In this document: positions 1-6,262 of the stretch, in pieces
Layout of the letters: the number at the start of each line of letters is the position of its first letter
Numbering within the stretch: position 1 is the first letter of the stretch
Assembly: GCA_024280785.1 (NCBI GenBank)
Contig: JAJRPK010000318.1
Coordinates: forward strand, 1 to 6,974
Length of the DNA stretch: 6,974 bases
Reading direction: 5' to 3'
DNA from: Gammaproteobacteria bacterium
Lineage (GTDB): Bacteria > Pseudomonadota > Gammaproteobacteria > Pseudomonadales > UBA7434
Notes under the pieces: generated by a model
Databases searched by the model: none
Seen by the model: only the letters and a program-made list of their open reading frames with translations
Told to the model about the DNA's origin: nothing
Made by a program: the position numbers and the translations under genes

Positions 1-467
1 AAAAAAAATACTGGGTTCAGATAGAGGGAGAAATATCGACCGAAGCAGTATTGGAACTTGAGCGGGGGGTGACATTGAAAGATGGCTTGACGCTACCCGC
101 AAAGGTCAGACTATTAGCCGCACAACCCACGCAAATTGACGAAAGGAACCCTCCCGTCGCCGCACACAGACAGAGCAATAGTCAGTGGCTGGATATAGGA
201 ATCCGACAAGGTAAAAACCGTCAAATTCGACGAATGCTTGCCCACGTCGGCCACCCGGTTTTAAGGTTGATTAGACATAGCATTGGTCCTTGGAACTTAG
301 GCGATTTAATGCCAGGCGACTATCGTGAGAAGTCAGTTAACCTACCACAAAGCCTCGAAAGCCGGCCTAAACGACATCCCAAGCGACGTTCCACGCAACC
401 CTCCAAGCAACCCTCCAAGCAACCCTCCAAGCAACAAGGAAGGACAAAGCCTAAAAGAAGAAAATAG
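1..467 (+). CDS. rluE: 23S rRNA pseudouridine synthase E, 3' part (5' end outside window)
   Basis: RsuA/RluE-type pseudouridine synthase; in E. coli RluE makes pseudouridine 2457 of 23S rRNA. The open frame begins at base 3 and runs from the window edge, giving 154 residues. An apparent internal TTG start at base 51 is not the real start, because the preceding codons already read as family sequence (YWVQIEGE). What is visible is the end of the catalytic domain: ERGVTLKDGLTLPA, then GKNRQIRRMLAHVGHP and LRLIRHSIG, all close to the E. coli protein. The N-terminal part with the catalytic Asp (GRLD motif) lies outside the window. After the usual end of the fold near GDYRE there is an extra, strongly basic tail of about 45 residues rich in K, R, Q, P and S. 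It contains three QPSK units encoded by a 12-base tandem repeat. nudJ follows after 64 bases. The choice of RluE over RluB or RluF rests mainly on the nudJ-mnmA neighbourhood. Confidence 0.9.
   Translation, partial: KKYWVQIEGEISTEAVLELERGVTLKDGLTLPAKVRLLAAQPTQIDERNPPVAAHRQSNSQWLDIGIRQGKNRQIRRMLAHVGHPVLRLIRHSIGPWNLGDLMPGDYREKSVNLPQSLESRPKRHPKRRSTQPSKQPSKQPSKQQGRTKPKRRK
396..435 (+). repeat. 12-base tandem repeat inside the rluE tail
   Basis: The unit caaccctccaag is present three times without mismatch (396-407, 408-419, 420-431), followed by a partial fourth copy caac (432-435). It is in frame and encodes Gln-Pro-Ser-Lys three times. The unit length is a multiple of three, so a change in copy number would lengthen or shorten the tail without a frameshift. 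Confidence 0.95.
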
Positions 468-531
468 TCTAAACTAAACAACTAAGTTACTGAAATATTG
501 ATCTTTTTAGAACAAACCAAGTGAACATCCA

Positions 532-990
532 ATGACTAATGATTCTTGCTTTCAACCTCATGTTACCGTCGCCACGGTAGTAGAACGCGATGGCCGTTTT
601 TTATTAGTCGAGGAGATGTGCCACGGACAAGTTGTCATCAACCAGCCTGCTGGCCATTTAGAAGCCGACGAATCTTTAATGGAAGCCGCAATACGAGAAA
701 CTTTAGAAGAAACCCGATGGAATATTGAAATTTCCGGCGTACTCGGTCTTAGCCTCTACAAATCGACTAGCAACGAAACGGTTTATCATCGAACGACTTT
801 TATCGGCAAAGTCATTGGCGAGCAAACCAATGCAAAACTCGACGACGGTATCATTCAACCACTTTGGTTAACTCCCGACCAAATAAAGGAACGGCGGGCT
901 GATCTTCGTAGCCCTTTGGTTCTGCAAGCTGTAGAACAATACCTTGCCGGGCAGCATTATCCTTTGGAGATCGTAGGCGATTACCGTTAA
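532..990 (+). CDS. nudJ: Nudix hydrolase, phosphatase NudJ family
   Basis: Cytosolic Nudix phosphohydrolase of 152 residues, the usual size. E. coli NudJ acts on nucleoside di- and triphosphates and on hydroxymethylpyrimidine pyrophosphate from thiamine synthesis; the substrate here is inferred from that. The N-terminal strand FQPHVTVATVVERDG and the stretch NQPAGHLEADE are typical of the family. The Nudix box spans residues 41-63: Gly41, Glu47, Arg55, Glu56, Glu59 and Glu60 are present, so the metal-binding glutamates are intact. The usual Gly near the end of the box is Arg62. The C-terminal motifs LRSPLVLQAVEQYLAGQ and YPLEIVGDY also match NudJ. The ATG at 532 gives the normal N-terminus. 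Only a weak GTGA precedes it by 7 bases as a possible ribosome site. It lies between rluE and mnmA, as in E. coli. Confidence 0.93.
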   Translation: MTNDSCFQPHVTVATVVERDGRFLLVEEMCHGQVVINQPAGHLEADESLMEAAIRETLEETRWNIEISGVLGLSLYKSTSNETVYHRTTFIGKVIGEQTNAKLDDGIIQPLWLTPDQIKERRADLRSPLVLQAVEQYLAGQHYPLEIVGDYR

Positions 991-1094
991 CATACTCTCT
1001 CACCGTCACGCAGAGCGATAAACCGACCATGCGTGCCTCCTTCTGAATTAGCGGGTACCTCGCTAGATATGCCAGCCTCAAACTTTCACTTACT

Positions 1095-2174
1095 ATGAAC
1101 AAAATAATTGTCGGCCTTTCTGGGGGCGTAGACTCTTCTGTCACGGCGCTTCATTTGCTGGAGCAAGGCTATGACGTCGAGGCCCTCTATATGAAAAACT
1201 GGGACGAAGACGACGGTACGGAATATTGCACAGCAAGAGCCGATCTCGAAGATGCATTTAGAGTTTGTGACACGCTCGATATAGAGCTACACACCGTTAA
1301 CTTTGCGAAACAATATTGGGATAATGTATTTGAGCATTTTCTATTAGAGTATCGAGCGGGAAGAACACCTAACCCCGATGTCCTTTGCAATAAAGAAATC
1401 AAGTTTAAAGTGTTTGTCGAACACGCAGAAAAATTAGGTGCCGACTGGATTGCTACCGGACATTATGCGCGTACAAGAGTAGATAATAACGAAACATATC
1501 TGTTGAAGGGCTTAGATAACAACAAAGATCAAAGTTATTTTCTTCATGCTGTAGACCAGTCTCAACTGGCGAAAACCAAGTTTCCTATTGGCGAGATGGA
1601 AAAGTCCTCTGTCCGAAAAATCGCTAAACAAGCGCAGCTTAACACTCATAACAAAAAAGACAGTACCGGCATTTGTTTTATAGGTGAACGGCGTTTTACC
1701 GAGTTTTTAGAACGCTATCTGCCCGCTCACCCCGGCGCAATCATCGACGATAAAGGGGTAAGCATGGGCGAACATCAAGGCCTCATGTTTCATACCATCG
1801 GGCAACGTCAGGGCTTGGGCATAGGTGGCGTCGCGAATGCTGAACAAGCGCCTTGGTATGTCGCAGAAAAAAGAATCCGTGATAATACCTTGGTCATCGT
1901 ACAAGGAAACGACCATCCCTTGCTTTACACTCAAGCGTTAATAGCAGCCGATCTTCATTGGATAAATGGGCCACCCTCTTTGCCGTTAAATTGCTCTGCC
2001 AAAATCCGTTATCGACAACCCGACCAAGCCTGCTCTGTTAATCTAGCTAGCGACGGCAGGGTTCGAGTTGAATTTGAGCAGTTACAACGTGCAATAACCC
2101 CCGGCCAGTACGTGGTTTTTTATCACGGAGATCAATGCCTTGGCGGCGGTGTTATTCAACATTCAACGGCTTAA
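1095..2174 (+). CDS. mnmA: tRNA-uridine 2-sulfurtransferase MnmA
   Basis: MnmA (TrmU) thiolates uridine 34 at the wobble position of Lys, Glu and Gln tRNAs in the cytosol. It activates the base with ATP and takes sulfur from the IscS-Tus relay. The 359-residue product is full length (E. coli about 368). The PP-loop ATP-binding motif GLSGGVDSS is at residues 7-15. MKNWDEDDGTEYCT and AGRTPNPDVLCNKEIKF follow, then TGHYAR, GLDNNKDQSYFL and DSTGICFIGER. The two catalytic cysteines are Cys98 (PDVLCNKE) and Cys194 (GICFIGE), matching the E. coli Cys102/Cys199 pair. The C-terminal beta-barrel region starts around GEHQGLMFHTIGQRQGLGIGG and ends with GGGVIQ. The ATG at 1095 places the PP-loop at the normal distance from the start. 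The frame is open back to 1047 but offers no other ATG, GTG or TTG start. No Shine-Dalgarno sequence is visible. It is 104 bases after nudJ. Confidence 0.98.
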   Translation: MNKIIVGLSGGVDSSVTALHLLEQGYDVEALYMKNWDEDDGTEYCTARADLEDAFRVCDTLDIELHTVNFAKQYWDNVFEHFLLEYRAGRTPNPDVLCNKEIKFKVFVEHAEKLGADWIATGHYARTRVDNNETYLLKGLDNNKDQSYFLHAVDQSQLAKTKFPIGEMEKSSVRKIAKQAQLNTHNKKDSTGICFIGERRFTEFLERYLPAHPGAIIDDKGVSMGEHQGLMFHTIGQRQGLGIGGVANAEQAPWYVAEKRIRDNTLVIVQGNDHPLLYTQALIAADLHWINGPPSLPLNCSAKIRYRQPDQACSVNLASDGRVRVEFEQLQRAITPGQYVVFYHGDQCLGGGVIQHSTA

Positions 2175-2263
2175 TCGTTAGTTTCATATTCTTTGAATAC
2201 TTGCCTTTTATTACCAACTAGCCGTTTCAGTTAGGTCCTCTCAATCAACAAAGCGAGCACTCG

Positions 2264-2926
2264 GTGCCTAAAGCTCAGTTTCATACCATAGAATATCAGA
2301 CGATGGCGTTAGCGGCTGTTTTCACAGCGTTGCAGCAAGTACATCAAATTGCAACGACAGGCAGCGGCAATGAAACAACAATGTTCGAGCTGCGCCAGAG
2401 TATCTTTAAGCTCGACTCTGAATCGCCTGAAGATATTTACCCTGGAAAAAATAATCTTATTTCTGGTTATCGTTCTATCGACGAGCTCATACACAAAGGT
2501 ATTGATCATGATAACAGGCAAACACTTAATTACTGGGTAAACATTAATCGGCTCGCAAAAGCACTCAAAACCAAGCCTAAGATGTTAGCTAGAATCCATC
2601 AGCAGATAGACTCACAGACCAATTTTTTAACGGTCTCATTAGATGATAATAGCGGCTATAAAAATATGGCCGATATTGACGCACGGCTATCTCAACTATA
2701 TCAAGACACGCTCAGTACGCTATCGCAACGGATTAACATTCAAGGTTTGGAATATCATTTAACCCAACCGCGGATCAAAGATCAGGTTCGAATGCTATTG
2801 CTGGCATCAATAAGAGCTATAACACTTTGGCACCAGCTAGGTGGTAATGTTATCCAATTTATTTGGCATAGAAAACAATACACCCATGAATGTCGCCGTG
2901 TCACAACGAACTTAAAAAGCCCTTAA
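2264..2926 (+). CDS. hflD: HflD family protein (high frequency lysogenization D, DUF489)
   Basis: Product of 220 residues, close to the E. coli protein (about 213). HflD is a mostly helical, peripheral inner-membrane protein. In E. coli it binds the lambda CII activator and lowers lysogenization, but its normal cellular role is not established. The best family match is near the C-terminus, VRMLLLASIRAITLWHQLGG (residues about 175-194), followed by a basic segment around WHRKQ. The middle is only loosely conserved, as is usual for this family. The GTG at 2264 is chosen because an in-frame stop lies at 2219 with no ATG in between. The first in-frame ATG (2303, Met14) would remove residues that align with the normal N-terminus. 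Ribosome-site support is weak (gcgag). It sits 89 bases after mnmA and before purB, the conserved order, which is strong support for the call. Confidence 0.9.
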   Translation: MPKAQFHTIEYQTMALAAVFTALQQVHQIATTGSGNETTMFELRQSIFKLDSESPEDIYPGKNNLISGYRSIDELIHKGIDHDNRQTLNYWVNINRLAKALKTKPKMLARIHQQIDSQTNFLTVSLDDNSGYKNMADIDARLSQLYQDTLSTLSQRINIQGLEYHLTQPRIKDQVRMLLLASIRAITLWHQLGGNVIQFIWHRKQYTHECRRVTTNLKSP

Positions 2927-3243
2927 AAGCAGCGATCGAGTCTATTTTTATAATTATATTCTGCAACATACTTCAGTTGAGCATCGCTCATGGCCAGTGG
3001 CCTCATTCGCTATCAGCCATAAATTTAGTGCCAAATTGTAAGAATACTGCGAATTTTACCCATGAGATTGTTTGACTCACCTTTGAGATTTGAGCATAGT
3101 ATCCACCCTCGACATGGAGACTTTCTGCAGACCTAGTTAACTATTTTCACAGTATTTCTAGCATCATCACTCTAGCGTGCAGCAACATACCATCATGCCG
3201 TTAATCAACATCAATTTCTCTCAACCGACACCAGATTTGAACT
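2927..3243. other. 317-base intergenic region between hflD and purB
   Basis: No convincing gene. A 61-codon open frame starts inside hflD (2890-3075) but has no ribosome site and no recognisable similarity. Two short inverted repeats lie close together near 2979-3004: tgagc-atc-gctca, then ggcc-agt-ggcc. Neither is followed by a T-run, so they do not make a clear terminator. A possible purB promoter lies at 3072-3100. The length contrasts with the 64-104 base gaps upstream. Confidence 0.6.
3072..3100 (+). promoter_or_regulatory. possible sigma70-type promoter for purB
   Basis: TTGACT (3072-3077, 5 of 6 to the -35 consensus), a 17-base spacer, then CATAGT (3095-3100, 4 of 6 to the -10 consensus). 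The position, 144 bases before the purB ATG, would give a 5' leader of roughly 135 bases. This is a pattern match only; AT-rich intergenic DNA gives such matches by chance. Confidence 0.35.
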
Positions 3244-4608
3244 ATGACCCTCAAGACAATAAATGCTATATCCCCTATCGACGGTCGATATGCGAATAAA
3301 ACGGCACCATTAAGTCAAATTTTTAGTGAATATGGGCTGATATCAGCACGGGTTCTAGTAGAGGTTCGATGGCTACAAGCTCTTGCTGATCAGCCCGATA
3401 TTAGCGAGCTTGCTCCTATCAGTAAATCGTCTATTCAGGCTCTCGAAGCAATTATTAATCAATTTAGCGAAGATGACGCGCTGGCAATCAAAGAGATCGA
3501 ACGGACCACTAATCACGACGTTAAGGCCGTGGAGTATTTTTTAAAAAATAAACTCGACGAAATTCCCGACCTTGTTGAAGCCAAGGAATTTATTCATTTT
3601 GCCTGTACCTCCGAAGATATTAACAACCTATCACATGGCATTATGCTGCTGGCAGGAAGGGCTACAATTATTCCTTTCATGAACCGCATTGCTGATACCT
3701 TAGCTTCTATGGCTTTTGATTGGGCCTCGCAACCCATGCTCTCTCGGACTCATGGTCAGTCTGCTAGCCCAACAACGGTTGGAAAAGAATTTGCTAACGT
3801 AGTTGCTCGCTTACGTCGGCAAATAAACCAAATAGAACAAATAGAAATCATGGGGAAAATTAACGGCGCGGTCGGCAATTACAATGCCCACCTTTCTGCC
3901 TATCCCAACATCGACTGGCAAGCACACGCAAAATCTTTTGTCGAAGGGCTCGGGCTACACTGGAATTCTTACACCACTCAAATTGAACCACATGATTACA
4001 TCGCCGAGCTATTTAACGCGCTCACTCGGTTCAACACTATTCTCATTGATTTTAACCGCGATATCTGGGGCTATATTTCGCAGGGGTATTTTGGCCAAAG
4101 AAAGATTGAAGGGGAAATTGGCTCGTCGACAATGCCGCATAAGGTAAACCCTATCGACTTTGAAAATTCCGAAGGGAATCTGGGAATGGCTAATGCCATG
4201 CTATCTCACATGGCTGAAAAACTACCGATTTCTCGATGGCAAAGAGATCTGACCGATTCCACCGTGTTGAGAAATATGGGAGTTGGATTCGCTTATAGCC
4301 TTATCGCCTATGAATCTAACTTAAAAGGATTAGGCAAACTCGAGCTAAATGCCGAGACTATCGACCGCGATTTAAATAACGCTTGGGAAATTTTGGCGGA
4401 ACCGCTACAGACAATAATGCGTCGCTATGGTGTTGACGAGCCCTACGAAAAACTTAAAGATCTAACGCGAGGCAAGCGCGTAGACGCAACTTCACTCGCC
4501 ACATTTATCGAATCTCTGAATGTACCTGCAGAAGCCAAGCAGGCAATGCTTGATCTTACTCCTGCAAATTATATTGGCATGGCAGAGCACTTGGCTAAAG
4601 AAATTTAA
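3244..4608 (+). CDS. purB: adenylosuccinate lyase
   Basis: PurB catalyses two fumarate-releasing steps of purine synthesis: SAICAR to AICAR, and adenylosuccinate to AMP. It is a cytosolic homotetramer of the fumarase/aspartase superfamily. The 454-residue product is full length and collinear with the E. coli enzyme (456). It begins with INAISPIDGRYANK. RTTNHDVKAVEYFL is at about 87-100 and HFACTSEDINNLSH at about 118-131. LSRTHGQ carries the expected general-acid His170. The superfamily signature GSSTMPHKVNP is at 293-303 and carries the mobile-loop serine (Ser294/295) that acts as base. RWQRDLTDSTVLRN is at 331-344, and the C-terminus has LTPANYIG. All expected motifs are intact. The ATG at 3244 gives the normal N-terminus; no Shine-Dalgarno sequence is visible. 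The gene converges with the thioredoxin-like gene, with 33 bases between the stops. Confidence 0.98.
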   Translation: MTLKTINAISPIDGRYANKTAPLSQIFSEYGLISARVLVEVRWLQALADQPDISELAPISKSSIQALEAIINQFSEDDALAIKEIERTTNHDVKAVEYFLKNKLDEIPDLVEAKEFIHFACTSEDINNLSHGIMLLAGRATIIPFMNRIADTLASMAFDWASQPMLSRTHGQSASPTTVGKEFANVVARLRRQINQIEQIEIMGKINGAVGNYNAHLSAYPNIDWQAHAKSFVEGLGLHWNSYTTQIEPHDYIAELFNALTRFNTILIDFNRDIWGYISQGYFGQRKIEGEIGSSTMPHKVNPIDFENSEGNLGMANAMLSHMAEKLPISRWQRDLTDSTVLRNMGVGFAYSLIAYESNLKGLGKLELNAETIDRDLNNAWEILAEPLQTIMRRYGVDEPYEKLKDLTRGKRVDATSLATFIESLNVPAEAKQAMLDLTPANYIGMAEHLAKEI

Positions 4609-4636
4609 GCTACCCTGAAACATCATTATCTTGGGG

Positions 4637-4664
4637 CATAGCTATCTTAGAACATAGCTATCTT
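4637..4664. repeat. duplicated 12-mer with inverted symmetry at the purB / thioredoxin-like gene junction
   Basis: catagctatctt occurs at 4637-4648 and 4653-4664, a 16-base period. Each copy contains the palindrome atagctat, so the two can also pair as an 8-bp stem with an 8-base loop (4638-4661). It covers the last codons and the stop of the minus-strand gene and lies 29 bases past the purB stop. The stem is AT-rich and has no T-run on either strand, so a terminator role is possible but weak. Confidence 0.85.
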
Positions 4665-5202
4665 TGGCGAACTGCAAAATATTTTCCATCCAAGCATATA
4701 TCGGTTGATCGCGATCAGGTAAAAAGGTTAACAGATCTTCAGAGCCCATTACCTCGGCAAAATCATCGTCGGCCTCTACAATAACAACGGCCGGAAGCCC
4801 TTCGCGAGTTGGGTGACCCATCTGTGCTTCATAGCGGCGATTTTCGTCCCAATAACCCACGTCAATTTTTAACACTACAAACTGTTCCGCTACGTGGTTT
4901 GCCAGTAAATCGTCCTCTAAATAGGCTTGTAATAACGCGCAACGATCACACCAATCAGCACCAAAAATGATCATGACATCTTTATCTAATTTTTTAGCCG
5001 TTTCAAAAGTGGCTTTCATTCGTGCGGCAGCATCACTACTGCTGTTTCTATCAGCTGCGCTCTGAGACATCGTTTTTGAAGTATCAACCAAAGCAGAGTC
5101 TGCTGGTTGATCTAATGCAAACAGTGTTACGGGCGCTACACTGGGCACTGTAGCGGCAATTACTAATAACAGCATCCAGAATCGATTAACTGAAGTCCGC
5201 AT
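4642..5202 (-). CDS. exported thioredoxin-fold protein with WCDRC active site
   Basis: Predicted extracytoplasmic thioredoxin-like protein of 186 residues. The N-terminus has a short basic start, then a hydrophobic stretch (residues 9-29, MLLLVIAATVPSVAPV), consistent with a Sec signal peptide. Cleavage is plausible after LFA (residue 29). There is no lipobox Cys. A polar, Ser/Ala/Asp-rich linker (about 31-62) leads into the fold. DVMIIFGADWCDRC carries the redox pair Cys85/Cys88, the only cysteines in the protein. The cis-Pro loop is GLPAVVIV (Pro137). The spacing resembles thioredoxin_7/DsbD C-terminal-like domains rather than classical TrxA. It probably handles disulfides in the periplasm; partner and substrate are unknown. 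The ATG at 5202 has a good ribosome site. It is the only gene here with a clear one. It is transcribed toward purB, 212 bases downstream of cysH. I cannot assign a specific gene name. Confidence 0.8.
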   Translation of the reverse strand: MRTSVNRFWMLLLVIAATVPSVAPVTLFALDQPADSALVDTSKTMSQSAADRNSSSDAAARMKATFETAKKLDKDVMIIFGADWCDRCALLQAYLEDDLLANHVAEQFVVLKIDVGYWDENRRYEAQMGHPTREGLPAVVIVEADDDFAEVMGSEDLLTFLPDRDQPIYAWMENILQFAKDSYVLR

Positions 5203-5209
5203 TTGTTGT

Positions 5210-5214
5210 ACCTC
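5210..5214 (-). promoter_or_regulatory. ribosome binding site of the thioredoxin-like gene
   Basis: On the minus strand GAGGT stands 7 bases before the ATG (GAGGTacaacaaATG). This is a textbook Shine-Dalgarno and fixes the start at 5202. A possible -10 element TATAAA (5250-5245, minus strand) lies further upstream, but no good -35 goes with it. Confidence 0.75.
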
Positions 5215-5414
5215 ATTATTGGCCGCGCCGTTTGCGCATGCTTATTTATATGAAGGATTAATTGCGAAGATCGTACCGGTGAGACAATATCTTTTTATAA
5301 TCAAAGAGATAAAGGCTATAGTTAAAATATTTCTAGAATATTTGTATGTTATATAGTCAATTAAGTCGACAGCGCGAAAGCTAATTTAGCGAAAGAACTC
5401 ATATCAGGACGCAA

Positions 5415-6035
5415 TCAGGCAGATGTATGCAATCCACATTCTCTGCCATCTTGAACCTTGGTGGGGTCAAAATAATGTCGGCAGCTCAGTAGTTCGTGAG
5501 CTTCCATATAATCCGTAATTTGGTCTTCGCTCCAATAAAAAAATGGGGCTACTTTTATTATTCCTCGAGCATCGACACTAACTATATCTAGAGTTTTTCT
5601 ATGCTCGGTTTCTTGTTGACGAATACCGGTCAGCCAAATTTCGGGCTGTAAATCATTGACGGCACGGTCGAAAGGTTCGAGTTTAACTTGACGGGTAAAT
5701 TCAGCATGATCGGATTCTTCGTCAACCGTAGGGATTCCACCCATCACTACATTGCGCCTCTCTGAGGTCATGTAGGGTGAATAAACATGCATATTTAACG
5801 ACAGACTCTTAATCAACTTTTCAGCCACTACGTACGTGTCTCTCAAATTGTATCCCGTATCGACCCAAACAACCGGTAAATTATTATCGATTTCACTAAC
5901 ATGGTGTAGCATAACCGCCGCATTGATACCAAAACTAGTAGTCGCAATGACTTGTTTATCAAGCGATAGCGCCCACTCAATAACCTCGCTCGCGCTAAAC
6001 GAGCGGAGTTGCTGATTTATTTTAATAAGATCCAA
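5415..6035 (-). CDS. cysH: PAPS reductase (CysH) family protein, short form
   Basis: CysH enzymes reduce 3'-phosphoadenylyl sulfate (or APS) to sulfite in assimilatory sulfate reduction, with thioredoxin or glutaredoxin as electron donor. The 206-residue product carries TTSFGINAAVMLHHV (residues 32-46, the modified PP-loop), VDTGY (58-62), TGIRQQETEHR (136-146) and VAPFFYWSEDQITDYMEAHEL (162-182). The catalytic-Cys motif RECGLH holds Cys200. The only other cysteine is Cys185, so the Cys-Cys/Cys-x-x-Cys set that binds a 4Fe-4S cluster in APS reductases is absent. This favours the PAPS type. The stretch between the last helix and ECGLH is about 20 residues shorter than in E. coli CysH (about 244 residues), so exact substrate and activity are inferred. 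The start is TTG: an in-frame TAA lies just upstream and no ATG or GTG intervenes. No ribosome site is evident. It is 227 bases from the SDR gene. Confidence 0.82.
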   Translation of the reverse strand: MDLIKINQQLRSFSASEVIEWALSLDKQVIATTSFGINAAVMLHHVSEIDNNLPVVWVDTGYNLRDTYVVAEKLIKSLSLNMHVYSPYMTSERRNVVMGGIPTVDEESDHAEFTRQVKLEPFDRAVNDLQPEIWLTGIRQQETEHRKTLDIVSVDARGIIKVAPFFYWSEDQITDYMEAHELLSCRHYFDPTKVQDGRECGLHTSA

Positions 6036-6057
6036 AATAGTAAAACCATGTTAGCGA

Positions 6058-6085
6058 GTTAAAAGTTAAACCCGTTAAGAGTTAA
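6058..6085. repeat. GTTAA direct repeats upstream of cysH
   Basis: GTTAA occurs at 6058, 6065, 6074 and 6081. It forms two near-identical 12-mers, gttaaaagttaa (6058-6069) and gttaagagttaa (6074-6085), 11 of 12 identical and 16 bases apart. They lie 23-50 bases before the cysH start, where an operator or leader element could sit. Confidence 0.6.
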
Positions 6086-6112
6086 GCTAGTTTAAAAGGC
6101 AGGCACTGTAAA
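6084..6112 (-). promoter_or_regulatory. weak candidate promoter for cysH
   Basis: On the minus strand TTTACA (6112-6107, 5 of 6 to the -35 consensus) is followed after 17 bases by TAGCTT (6089-6084, only 3 of 6 to the -10 consensus). The -10 end touches the GTTAA repeats. Offered only as the best match in this gap; the -10 is poor. Confidence 0.2.
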
Positions 6113-6262
6113 CAAACGGAAGCCGTAAAGCCAATATCAAAATGTCATATTGTTATAACTCGTTTAACGCACTATCGGTGATAAGTCGCTATTAGCGTTG
6201 GCCCGTATAGCCGGTTCGGAATAACTACCAGCCGTACTACTAAGGATAGCTGTCGCTATTTA

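Noticed and set aside
851..1144. 97-codon minus-strand open frame across the nudJ end and mnmA start
   Set aside because: It lies opposite two well-supported genes and has no family-like motifs; it is a shadow frame.
2890..3075. 61-codon plus-strand open frame overlapping the end of hflD, with a hydrophobic stretch
   Set aside because: It starts inside hflD, has no ribosome site, no recognisable similarity and the composition of AT-rich non-coding DNA.
4609..4641. Rho-independent terminator just after purB
   Set aside because: Only short ccc/ggg complementarity and no T-run; the nearby stem at 4638-4661 is AT-rich and also lacks a T-run.
5221..5240. PurR-like sequence (gtttgcg, 5230-5236) upstream of the thioredoxin-like gene
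   Set aside because: Only one half of the expected palindrome matches, and the gene next to it is not a purine gene.
5415..6035. Reading the CysH protein as an iron-sulfur APS reductase
   Set aside because: Only two cysteines are present (185 and 200); the paired cysteines needed for a 4Fe-4S cluster are missing.
4642..6035. cysH and the thioredoxin-like gene as an operon supplying CysH with its electron donor
   Set aside because: The thioredoxin-like protein has an apparent export signal and the gap is 212 bases, so a direct cytosolic partnership is unlikely.
6185..6260. Repeated gtcgctatt (6185-6193 and 6252-6260) and a 5-bp hairpin at 6246-6259 after the SDR gene
   Set aside because: Short matches in a small region, stem too short and no T-run; could be chance.
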